Shown piece by piece: positions 57,295 to 64,000 of a stretch of 64,000 nucleotides of DNA (positions are counted from its first letter, which is position 1; every line of letters begins with the position of its first letter). The position numbers and the translations under genes are program-made. The notes beneath the pieces are model-generated. The model saw nothing but the letters and a program-made list of their open reading frames with translations. It was not told where the DNA came from and made no database searches. This stretch comes from Rhodococcus ruber NBRC 15591 (GTDB lineage: Bacteria > Actinomycetota > Actinomycetes > Mycobacteriales > Mycobacteriaceae): NCBI RefSeq assembly GCF_001894945.1, contig NZ_BCXE01000003.1, forward strand, positions 28,632 through 92,631. Reading direction: 5' to 3'.

Positions 57295-58319
57295 CAGGAC
57301 AACTCCCGGTTCGCGGGGATCGCGGTGATCGACGGAACGATTTCCTTGCCGAGCCGGGCGATGGCCGCGATGGTCTCGTCCGCGTCCATCGTCGGCCACT
57401 GCGGACGCATCAGCAGCGGGTCGACCGGCATGGTGGTCACCAGGTCGGTCAGCTGCGCGACGACCTGCTCGGGGTCACCGACGACGGCGTGGCTCGACAC
57501 CGCCTTCGCGAACTCGTTCTCGAGGTCGGTGCCCTTCATGACGTCGAGGCCCTTGTTCGCGTAGGTGAGGTAACGGCCCTGCGCCACCCGGGCGTATTCC
57601 TGCATCGCCTGCTCGCGGGTGTCGGCGACGAGCACGTTGCGGCGCAGCGGCTGGGGACCGAATTCCTTGCCGCGTTCGGCGAAGAGATCACGGACGACCC
57701 GGAAGCGTTCGAGCACTTCCTCTTTCGGGGTTTCCGGCGGTGTCGCGTAGGCGTCACCGTACTTGCCGGCACGGCGGACACCGCCCATCGCGTGCGCACC
57801 GATCCAGATCGGCGGGTGCGGATCCTGCACCGGGAACAGGTGCGGCTTGACGCCCTCGAGCTGGAAGTACTTGCCGTGGAAGGTGACCTCTTCCTCCGTC
57901 CACAGCTTCTTCATGATCTGCAGCGACTCGTCGAACCGCCCGGCGCGCTGCTTGAACGGGATGCCGAGGTAGTCGAATTCCTCGGGCCGGTAGCCGAGCC
58001 CGGCACCGAAGATCAACCGGCCCTCGGTGACCACGTCGAGCGTGGCGATCTCCTCGGCCAGCATCACCGGGTGGTACAGCGGCGCGATCATGATCTGGGT
58101 GACGAGCTTGACGTTCGGCTCGACGTGCGCGGCGAGGCGGGCGAGCAGCGGCACGGGCTGCAGCCACCGCAGTTCCCCGTAGAGGAAGTGCTGACCGATC
58201 GCGATGTATGTGAAGCCGTTCTCCTGCGCCGCATCGACGATGCGCAGTACATCCTTGAACTGCTGTGCGGGGCTCACCGACTTCGGAACGTCGCTGAGCA
58301 GCAAGCCGACCTGAACCAT
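57294..58319 (-). CDS. LLM-class flavin/F420-dependent oxidoreductase
   Basis: A 341-residue luciferase-like protein: YIAIGQHFLYGELRWLQPVPLLARLAAHV, LAEEIATLDVVTEGRLIFGAGLGYRPEEF, DPHPPIWIGAHAMGG. A close paralogue of 44327-45403, and each is next to a CaiC-like ligase. Cofactor could be FMN or F420. ATG at 58319 with GGAGGA upstream; the stop overlaps the ligase start. Confidence 0.88.
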   Translation of the reverse strand: MVQVGLLLSDVPKSVSPAQQFKDVLRIVDAAQENGFTYIAIGQHFLYGELRWLQPVPLLARLAAHVEPNVKLVTQIMIAPLYHPVMLAEEIATLDVVTEGRLIFGAGLGYRPEEFDYLGIPFKQRAGRFDESLQIMKKLWTEEEVTFHGKYFQLEGVKPHLFPVQDPHPPIWIGAHAMGGVRRAGKYGDAYATPPETPKEEVLERFRVVRDLFAERGKEFGPQPLRRNVLVADTREQAMQEYARVAQGRYLTYANKGLDVMKGTDLENEFAKAVSSHAVVGDPEQVVAQLTDLVTTMPVDPLLMRPQWPTMDADETIAAIARLGKEIVPSITAIPANRELS

Positions 58320-58347
58320 GGTCCTGTCCTCCCGGTCGAAGTGGTCG

Positions 58348-59121
58348 TTACTGAGCGGTGAGTCCGCCGTCGACCGGAATGGTCACGCCGGTGATGTAGC
58401 TGGCATCGTCACTGTTGAGGAAGGCGATCACCGAGGCGATCTCCTCCGGCTGCGCGCCCCGGCCCAGCGGGATGGTGGCGACGAAGTCCTTGGTCAGAGC
58501 CGAGACGTCGGCGCCGGGCTCGCGGCCGAAGAACTGCGAGAGCATCGGGGTGACGACCTGTCCCGGGCAGATGACGTTGACCCGGATGCCGTCCTTCGCG
58601 CCGAGCAGGGCGAGGGAGCGGCCGAACGGGACGAGCGAGCCCTTCGTCATCGAGTAGATCGGGCTGAAGGGCGAACCGATGAGCGCCGACGTCGACGACG
58701 TGAGCGTCACCGACCCCTTGCCTTCGGCCTTCTTCAGCAGCTCGAACCCGAGCGTCGTGGAGTAGTACGCGCTCTTGACGTTGACCGCGATGTTCTTCTC
58801 CCACTGCGCGTCGTCCACGTCGAGGCCGCCGGGGCCGGGCATGCCGACCTGGGCGTGCAGTGCGTGCAGGACGCCGTGGTCGGCGTCGATCTTGCCGAAC
58901 AGCGAGCGGAGATCGGCGGTGTTCGTCGCGTCCACCCGCATCGGAGTGGCCTGACCACCCTCGGCCCGGATCTCCTCGGCGACGGCGACCGCCCCGTCCT
59001 CGGACAGGTCGGCGACGTACACGTGACCGCCCTCCTGGGCGATGCGATGACTGATCGCGCGGCCCATGCCCGAACCGCCGCCGATGATCGCGGCGATACG
59101 TCCCTCGTAACGACCCAGCAT
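58348..59121 (-). CDS. Classical SDR oxidoreductase
   Basis: A 257-residue SDR. The nucleotide motif is IGGGSGMGRAI, with a catalytic Ser in LTSSTSA and YSMTK; it ends TGVTIPVDGGLTAQ. It lacks the mycofactocin insert. The usual NNAG motif reads HAQVG, which is unusual for the family. ATG at 59121 preferred because GAGG lies eight bases upstream; a GTG at 59130 would overlap that site. Second gene of the 15-gene operon. Confidence 0.87.
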   Translation of the reverse strand: MLGRYEGRIAAIIGGGSGMGRAISHRIAQEGGHVYVADLSEDGAVAVAEEIRAEGGQATPMRVDATNTADLRSLFGKIDADHGVLHALHAQVGMPGPGGLDVDDAQWEKNIAVNVKSAYYSTTLGFELLKKAEGKGSVTLTSSTSALIGSPFSPIYSMTKGSLVPFGRSLALLGAKDGIRVNVICPGQVVTPMLSQFFGREPGADVSALTKDFVATIPLGRGAQPEEIASVIAFLNSDDASYITGVTIPVDGGLTAQ

Positions 59122-59164
59122 TTCGTTCACCTCGTTCTCGATAAGTTCTTCGTTGATTGCAATG

Positions 59165-60328
59165 TCAGGCGCGCTGATCGAACGTGCGGCCGAGGAGCTC
59201 GGAGACGATCCGGGTGCGCTGCATGGTCGGTGTGCCGCCGGCCAGCGCCCACCCGTGCGAATCGCGGTGCAGCCGCTCGATTCCGAACTCCTCGGTGTAC
59301 CCGTTGCCGCCGTGCAGCTGGATGGCCAGGTCGGTGACGCGCTTGGCCATTTCGTTGGCGGTGCACTTGGCGAGGGAGACCTCGAGCGGGTCGGGCAGGC
59401 CGTCGGTGATGTTGGCGACGGCGCGGTCGCGGAGCAGACGGGCGGCCTCGACCTGCAGGACCATGTCGGCGAGGGTCATCTGGACGGACTGGAACTCCAC
59501 GAGCGGCTTGCCGAACTGGTGGCGCTCCTGCACGTAGGTGAGGGTGCGGTCGAGCGCCTCCTGTCCGATGGCCAGGCTCATGGTCGTGTTGCCCAGGCGC
59601 TCGATGGTGAACGCCCCGAACAACTTCCGGAAGCCACCGGCCTCCGCGACGATGTTCTCCTCCGGGACGACCACGTCGTCGTAGAAGATGTCGGCCGACG
59701 GGATGCCCCGGAAGCCCATGAGCTTCTCGCGCGCGCCGTAGCTGATGCCGGGCCGGTCGGCCTCGACGAGGACTGCTCCGATGCCCTTGGCGCCGGGGGC
59801 GTCGCCCATGCGGCAGTAGGTGAGGTAGACGTCGGCCTCGCTACCGTTGGAAATCCACCGCTTCATGCCGTTGAGCACGACACCCTCGTCGGTGCGCACG
59901 GCCTTGGTCGTCATGTCGGTGGCGGCGGAGCCGGCGTCGGGCTCGGAGATCGCGACCGCCATGGTCTTCTCCCCCGCGACGATCTGCGGCAGGAACGTCT
60001 TCTTCTGGTGTTCCGTGCCGAGTCGGGCTATGGCCTGAGCCGGCCCGGTGTTGGATTCGAAGATCTGGAAGGCCGCCGGCCGGCAGACCTTCGCGAACTC
60101 CTCGATCACCGCCAGGGCGTGGGACAGCGGGGCGCCGGAGCCTCCGTACTCCTCCGGCAACGAGATGCCGAGGTACCCCAGTTCGCCGAGGAAGCGGCGC
60201 TCGTCGTGCGGGAAGGCGGTGCGTTCGAGATCCCACTGCGCAGCCTTCGGTGCGTAGCGCTCCCGGGCTACGGTCGCCGCGGCCGCACGGATGTCCCGGA
60301 GCTCGTCGTCGACGTGCGCTTTCGCCAT
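59165..60328 (-). CDS. Acyl-CoA dehydrogenase (helix-G Glu type)
   Basis: A 387-residue acyl-CoA dehydrogenase: VAISEPDAGSAATDMTTKA, WISNGSEADVYLTY, HQFGKPLVEFQSVQ, QLHGGNGYTEEFGIERLHRDSHG. The C-terminal motif is LAGGTPTMQR, with Gly where most enzymes have the catalytic Glu. Helix G has FTIERLG, matching the base position of isovaleryl-CoA dehydrogenase. A branched acyl-CoA is therefore likely. First gene of the long minus-strand operon. ATG at 60328 with AAAGGTGGGG upstream. Confidence 0.89.
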   Translation of the reverse strand: MAKAHVDDELRDIRAAAATVARERYAPKAAQWDLERTAFPHDERRFLGELGYLGISLPEEYGGSGAPLSHALAVIEEFAKVCRPAAFQIFESNTGPAQAIARLGTEHQKKTFLPQIVAGEKTMAVAISEPDAGSAATDMTTKAVRTDEGVVLNGMKRWISNGSEADVYLTYCRMGDAPGAKGIGAVLVEADRPGISYGAREKLMGFRGIPSADIFYDDVVVPEENIVAEAGGFRKLFGAFTIERLGNTTMSLAIGQEALDRTLTYVQERHQFGKPLVEFQSVQMTLADMVLQVEAARLLRDRAVANITDGLPDPLEVSLAKCTANEMAKRVTDLAIQLHGGNGYTEEFGIERLHRDSHGWALAGGTPTMQRTRIVSELLGRTFDQRA

Positions 60329-60409
60329 GTCCCCACCTTTCTGTGTTCATCATTAACCTAAAGCGCCCGCCAGGTGTGGTCAAGGTCACTCAGTTCGATG
60401 ACTCACATA

Positions 60410-60540
60410 CTAACCATGATAATGATTAAGAGGCAACGGGTTGCCCCGCACTTCTCTCGTGTCGTGCGGCACCGCCGGAGCGTCACCCTTCCCCGACTGC
60501 ACGTCATGATGTGTAATACATCACAATCGTTATCATTATT
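60410..60540. promoter_or_regulatory. Divergent control region of the 15-gene operon (minus) and NTF2-thiolase genes (plus)
   Basis: CTAACCATGATAATGATTAAG-type AT-rich element at 60410-60430 on the minus-operon side. On the plus side, GTGTAATACATCAC (60511-60524) resembles the island box, and 60523-60540 in reverse complement matches 16 of 18 bases of the element at 14140-14157. No -35/-10 pair stands out clearly. No gene lies in 60329-60552. Confidence 0.5.
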
Positions 60541-60552
60541 CAGGGAGGTCAC

Positions 60553-61107
60553 ATGACGACCGTCGATCCGCGTCCCGGCACCCTCGAGGAGCTGGCTCGC
60601 CGCCTCACCCGACTCGAGGACCGCGCCCGCATCCAGGACCTCGTCGCCGCCTACGCCATCGCGGTGGACGATCACGACATCGAGACGCTGCTGTCGCTGT
60701 TCACCGAGGACGGCGAATTCGAACGGGCCGGCTCCGTCGCCCACGGGCACGAGGAGATCCGCGAGTTCTACGTCGCCGCCATGGACAGGTACAGCCTGAC
60801 CCTGCACTCCCCGCTCAGCGACCAGATCTGCGTCGACGGTGACACTGCTCGCGGATTGCTCACGGGCAGAGCCGAACTCGCACTCGACGGCACGCTCGTG
60901 ATGGCTGCGTACCGGTACTCCGACGAGTACGTCCGCGACCGTGACCGATGGCTGTTCCGGCGACGGAGCCTGCGGTTCATGTACGCCGTGCCGTTCGAGA
61001 AGATGAACGCAGGACTGTGTACGACCGAACGCATCCAGTGGCCCGGCACCCACCCCCAGCGCGCCGACTTCCCCGAAAGCCTGCCCACCTGGTCCACCTA
61101 CCGGTGA
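60553..61107 (+). CDS. SnoaL/NTF2-like protein with PTWxTYR tail
   Basis: A 184-residue NTF2-fold protein: LEDRARIQDLVAAYAIAVDDHDIETLLSLFTEDG, EEIREFYVAAMDRYSLTLHSP, then RFMYAVPFEKM and the end PTWSTYR. It is closely related to the protein at 17472-18017, including the tail beyond the usual fold. ATG at 60553 after GGGAGG. It heads the plus-strand unit opposite the 15-gene operon. Function unknown. Confidence 0.82.
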   Translation: MTTVDPRPGTLEELARRLTRLEDRARIQDLVAAYAIAVDDHDIETLLSLFTEDGEFERAGSVAHGHEEIREFYVAAMDRYSLTLHSPLSDQICVDGDTARGLLTGRAELALDGTLVMAAYRYSDEYVRDRDRWLFRRRSLRFMYAVPFEKMNAGLCTTERIQWPGTHPQRADFPESLPTWSTYR

Positions 61108-61127
61108 CCCTCGGTGTGATGCACGCC

Positions 61128-61168
61128 ATATCGGGCGTAGGGTCGTGGTCTATAGTAACCATCATCAT
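61128..61168 (+). promoter_or_regulatory. Possible thiolase promoter with degenerate box
   Basis: -10 TATAGT (61151-61156) overlaps GTAACCATCATCAT (61155-61168), which keeps six of eight half-site bases of GTGA-N6-TCAC in the usual phase. The -35, 17 bp upstream, is poor. The thiolase may also be read from the NTF2 promoter. Confidence 0.4.
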
Positions 61169-61197
61169 GAATTAGTCCCGCGAGTGGAGGAGAGCCC

Positions 61198-62373
61198 ATG
61201 ACCCGCGCCGTCATCGTCGATGCCGTCCGGTCCCCCGTCGGCCGGGGCAGAGCGCAGGGCGCTCTGGCCGGCGTGCACCCCAGCGATCTGCTCGGCCAAG
61301 TCCTTGCCGGACTGGTCGCCCGCAACGACCTCGACCCCGGGCTGATCGACGACGTCGTCATCGGCTGCGTCAACCAGTCCGGCGAACAGTCCGCCACCCC
61401 GGGCCGGCAGGCCCTGCTCGCGGCCGGATTTCCCACCCACGTGCCGTCGGTGACCGTCGAACGCAAGTGCGGCTCCGGCCAGCAGGCGATCGACTTCGCG
61501 GTCCAGGGCATCGCCGCCGGGGCGTACGACATCGTCGTCGCCGGCGGCGTCGAATCGATGAGCCGGGTCCCCATGGGATCGGCGGCGATGGGCAAGGACC
61601 CGCACGGCCCCGCCGTCCGCAAGCGCTTCCCCGATCTCGTCCCGCAGGGCATCGCGGCGGAACTCGTCGCGCAGAAGTGGGCCCTGAGCCGGGCCGAGCT
61701 GGACGAGTACTCGGCCCGCTCGCACGAGCGCGCCGCACACGCCCGTGCCGCCGGATGGTTCGACGGCGAGATCGTCCCCGTCACGACCCCCACCGGGGTG
61801 GTCACCGCCGACGAGACCATCCGTGAGGGCACCACCGCCGAGCGCCTCGCCGGACTGCCCGCGGCCTTCGGCACCGACACCTGGCGTGAGCGCTTCCCCG
61901 ACCTGGATTGGAAGGTCACCGCAGGCAACTCCTCGCAGATCTCCGACGGCGCGTCCGCCCTGCTGATCATGTCCGAGGCGAAAGCCGCCGCCCTCGGTCT
62001 GCGCCCCCGGGCCGCGATCGTGGCCTCCGCCGTCGTGGGTGACGATCCCACCCTCATGCTCACCGGCCCCATTCCCGCCACCGAGAAGGTCCTCGCGCGG
62101 GCCGGCCTGTCGGTCGCAGACATCGCCGCCTTCGAGGTCAACGAGGCGTTCGCGTCCGTCCCCCTCGCCTGGCAGCGCGAGATCGGTGCGTCCGACGACG
62201 TCCTGAACCCGGTGGGCGGCGCCGTCGCCCTCGGGCACCCGCTGGGCGCGTCCGGGGCCCGGCTGGCGACCACGCTGATCAGCCACCTCGAACGCACCGG
62301 CGGCCGCTACGGCCTGCAGACCATGTGCGAGGCCGGCGGCATGGCCAACGCGACGATCGTGGAACGACTCTGA
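61198..62373 (+). CDS. Acetyl-CoA C-acyltransferase (thiolase)
   Basis: A 391-residue degradative thiolase. The nucleophile Cys is in VERKCGSGQQA, the His in GGAVALGHPLGASGAR and the second Cys in TMCEAGGMANA; VEVNEAFA-type FEVNEAFASVPLAWQ is present. It cleaves a 3-ketoacyl-CoA with CoA to give acetyl- or propionyl-CoA, the last step of a beta-oxidation round. The next two genes encode the matching dehydrogenase and hydratase. ATG at 61198 with GGAGGAGA upstream. Confidence 0.94.
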   Translation: MTRAVIVDAVRSPVGRGRAQGALAGVHPSDLLGQVLAGLVARNDLDPGLIDDVVIGCVNQSGEQSATPGRQALLAAGFPTHVPSVTVERKCGSGQQAIDFAVQGIAAGAYDIVVAGGVESMSRVPMGSAAMGKDPHGPAVRKRFPDLVPQGIAAELVAQKWALSRAELDEYSARSHERAAHARAAGWFDGEIVPVTTPTGVVTADETIREGTTAERLAGLPAAFGTDTWRERFPDLDWKVTAGNSSQISDGASALLIMSEAKAAALGLRPRAAIVASAVVGDDPTLMLTGPIPATEKVLARAGLSVADIAAFEVNEAFASVPLAWQREIGASDDVLNPVGGAVALGHPLGASGARLATTLISHLERTGGRYGLQTMCEAGGMANATIVERL

Positions 62374-62398
62374 ATTCCTTTTGCAGACAGGAGAAGTC

Positions 62399-63163
62399 AT
62401 GGACATGACCAACGGATCGGCGGTCGTCACCGGCGGGGCCTCCGGCCTCGGCCTGGCCACCGTCAAGCGCTTCGTCGGCCTCGGCGTGCCGACGGTGATC
62501 CTCGACCTGCCCACCTCGGACGGGGAGGTCGTCGCCAAGGAACTCGGTGAGCTCGCCGTGTTCGCCCCGGCCGACGTCACCGATCCCGACGCGGTGAACC
62601 GCGCGCTCGACGCGGCCGAGGAACGTGCTCCCCTCCGCGCCGTCGTGCACTGCGCCGGCCGCGGCGGCACCGTCCGCGTCGTCGAGAAGGACGGCACCCC
62701 CGGCTCGCTCGACATGTACGAGAACCTGATCCGGATCAACCTGATCGGCTCGTTCAACGTGCTGCGCCTGTCGGCGGCCCGGATGGTGAACAACGAACCC
62801 GTCGACGGCGAACGCGGCGTCGTCGTCCTCACCGCGTCGGTCGCAGCCTGGGAGGGTCAGATCGGCCAGATCCCCTACGCCTCCGCCAAGGCCGGAGTCG
62901 TCGGCATGACGCTCGTCGCCGCCCGTGACCTCTCGCGGAAGCTGTTGCGGGTCAACAGCATCGCCCCCGGAACCTTCGACACGCCGATCCTGTCCCGGTT
63001 CTCGCAGGAGATCCGCGACGGTCTCGCCGCCCAGACCCCGCACCCCGCCCGGCTCGGGCAGCCCGACGAGTACGCGAAGCTCGCCCTGTCGATCGTGGAC
63101 AACGCGATGATCAACGGCGAGACGATCCGCATCGACGGTGCGATCCGCATGCAGCCCCGATAG
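62399..63163 (+). CDS. 3-hydroxyacyl-CoA dehydrogenase-type SDR (HSD10-like)
   Basis: A 254-residue SDR: VVTGGASGLGLATVKRF, then DLPTSDGE, a catalytic Ser in LTASVAAWEGQIGQ and YASAK, with RVNSIAPGTFDTPI. The combination of a D-L-P after strand two, the insertion near NEPVDGERG and the AWEGQIGQIPYAS block matches HSD10-type 3-hydroxyacyl-CoA dehydrogenases. It probably oxidises the 3-hydroxyacyl-CoA made by the hydratase that follows. ATG at 62399 with AGGAG upstream, 26 bases after the thiolase. Confidence 0.88.
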   Translation: MDMTNGSAVVTGGASGLGLATVKRFVGLGVPTVILDLPTSDGEVVAKELGELAVFAPADVTDPDAVNRALDAAEERAPLRAVVHCAGRGGTVRVVEKDGTPGSLDMYENLIRINLIGSFNVLRLSAARMVNNEPVDGERGVVVLTASVAAWEGQIGQIPYASAKAGVVGMTLVAARDLSRKLLRVNSIAPGTFDTPILSRFSQEIRDGLAAQTPHPARLGQPDEYAKLALSIVDNAMINGETIRIDGAIRMQPR

Positions 63164-63172
63164 GAGACAGAC

Positions 63173-63937
63173 ATGGACACCCCCGTACACGTCGAACAGT
63201 CCGACGGCGTGCAGATCATCACGATCAACCGGCCCGAGGTGCGCAATGCGATCAACACCGAGACCGCCGTCGCGATCGCTGCCGCCCTCGAGGAACTCGA
63301 CGCCCGCGACGATCTCGTCGCCGGCGTCGTCACCGGTGCCGGGAAGACCTTCTGCACCGGCATGGACCTGAAGGCCTTCCTCGCCGGCGAACGCCCTTCG
63401 GTCGAAGGTCGCGGCTTTGCGGGCATCACCGAGAAATCCTCCGACAAGCCGATCGTTGCGGCGGTCGAAGGGCACGCCGTCGCAGGCGGTTTCGAGATCG
63501 TGCTCGCGTGCGACCTCGTCGTCGCATCGGAGACCGCCGTCTTCGGCCTGCCGGAGGTCAAGCGCGGCCTGCTCGCCGGGGGTGGCGGTCTGCTGCGGTT
63601 GCCGCGCAAGGTTCCCCATCAGCTCGCCGTCGAATGGAGCCTCACCGGCGAGTACTTCACGGCGCACACGGCGTACGAGGCGAAGCTGCTCAACCGGCTC
63701 GTCCCCGAGGGGCAGGCGCTGGCCGAGGCCGTCGCGCTGGCGAAGGCGATCGCGAAGAACGGCCCGCTCGCGGTGCGCGCCACCAAGCAGATCATCGCGC
63801 AGGCCCGGGACTGGTCCAACGACGAGGAGTTCGAGCGCATGCGCGAGATCTACGAACCGGTGCGTTCCTCCGCCGACGCGAAGGAAGGCGCACTGGCGTT
63901 CAAGGAGAAGCGCGAACCGGTCTGGCAGGGACGCTGA
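63173..63937 (+). CDS. Enoyl-CoA hydratase
   Basis: A 254-residue crotonase-fold enzyme: INRPEVRNAINTETA, the oxyanion loop FCTGMDLKAF, and both catalytic Glu positions of rat mitochondrial hydratase, in AVAGGFEIVLACD and GLPEVKRGL. It should hydrate trans-2-enoyl-CoA. With the HSD10-type SDR and thiolase it completes a beta-oxidation set. ATG at 63173 after AGGAGACAGAC, ten bases from the previous gene; a strong terminator follows. Confidence 0.92.
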   Translation: MDTPVHVEQSDGVQIITINRPEVRNAINTETAVAIAAALEELDARDDLVAGVVTGAGKTFCTGMDLKAFLAGERPSVEGRGFAGITEKSSDKPIVAAVEGHAVAGGFEIVLACDLVVASETAVFGLPEVKRGLLAGGGGLLRLPRKVPHQLAVEWSLTGEYFTAHTAYEAKLLNRLVPEGQALAEAVALAKAIAKNGPLAVRATKQIIAQARDWSNDEEFERMREIYEPVRSSADAKEGALAFKEKREPVWQGR

Positions 63938-63943
63938 CCGAAC

Positions 63944-63981
63944 GAGACGGGGCCCGGGGATCTCTCCCCGGGCCCCGTCTC
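63944..63981 (+). terminator. Terminator hairpin after the hydratase gene
   Basis: Perfect 17-base arms (63944-63960, 63965-63981) with a TCTC loop, six bases after the stop codon. The last 19 bases of the window show nothing further. Confidence 0.88.
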
Positions 63982-64000
63982 GTATTCGTGCCCCGCATTC

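Noticed and set aside
4519..63937. Mobile element or recent horizontal transfer of the island
   Set aside because: No transposase, integrase, tRNA-flanked attachment site or long flanking repeat was seen, and base composition looks uniform with the neighbouring genes by eye.

Overview
The window is high-GC actinobacterial DNA, most likely from Rhodococcus or a close relative in the Nocardiaceae. Pointers are the WhiB-type regulator, F420-dependent glucose-6-phosphate dehydrogenase (fgd), a GT87 mannosyltransferase, several mycofactocin-coupled short-chain dehydrogenases (SDRs), an NDMA-type alcohol dehydrogenase and many acyl-CoA enzymes. No tRNA, rRNA, insertion sequence or CRISPR array was seen. 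Coding density is high and no gene-free stretch exceeds 300 bases.

Layout. 1-3321 is ordinary chromosome: a partial VOC protein, an AraC regulator, a GT87 mannosyltransferase, an AzlCD exporter pair and WhiB. fgd (3412-4425) follows behind a large hairpin. From about 4.5 kb to the end the window is one catabolic island. 4519-8251: a Baeyer-Villiger monooxygenase (BVMO) with an HSL-type esterase, and a divergent SMP-30 lactonase. 8314-13188: P450, ferredoxin reductase, aldehyde dehydrogenase (ALDH) and an NTF2-like protein, with a divergent 3Fe-4S-type ferredoxin. 13322-15976: two paralogous FadR-type GntR regulators around a MenB/BadI-like crotonase. 16244-21175: NDMA-type alcohol dehydrogenase, NTF2, mycofactocin SDR, an NTF2-flavin monooxygenase fusion and another NTF2. 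21855-23480: a second BVMO. 23708-29944: a seven-gene operon (NTF2, acyl-CoA ligase, two hot-dog hydratase subunits, mycofactocin SDR, PPOX-type protein, OYE/dienoyl reductase). 30060-34333: acyl-CoA dehydrogenase with korAB. 34421-35667: SDR and thioesterase. 35909-42824: two further P450s, two mycofactocin SDRs, NTF2 and a KstD-like flavoprotein. 43056-60328: a roughly 17-kb, 15-gene minus-strand operon (three acyl-CoA-stage modules, two LLM enzymes, two ligases, two ALDHs, AtuA plus its small partner, CaiB-type CoA transferase, CitE-like lyase, MaoC, P450). 60553-63937: NTF2, thiolase, 3-hydroxyacyl-CoA-type SDR and enoyl-CoA hydratase.

How it may work together (inference). P450s hydroxylate an alicyclic substrate, using the shared ferredoxin and reductase. 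Mycofactocin-coupled SDRs and the alcohol dehydrogenase oxidise alcohol to ketone. The OYE-type enzyme may reduce an enone. BVMOs insert oxygen to give a lactone, and the esterase or SMP-30 enzyme opens it. ALDHs and ligases make CoA thioesters, and branched-chain-type acyl-CoA dehydrogenases, hydratases, lyase and thiolase finish the job. The logic resembles the carveol/dihydrocarvone route known from Rhodococcus erythropolis DCL14. The AtuA homologue also points to a terpenoid, but the substrate is not proven by sequence.

Regulation. At least six promoters share one architecture: a -35, a 16-17 bp spacer, and a TANNGT -10 whose last two bases begin a GTGA-N6-TCAC box. Further promoters carry weaker or displaced copies. 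Four of these promoters carry a further AT-rich palindrome in the spacer. This looks like a dedicated, apparently uncharacterised regulon; the two local GntR proteins are candidate regulators.
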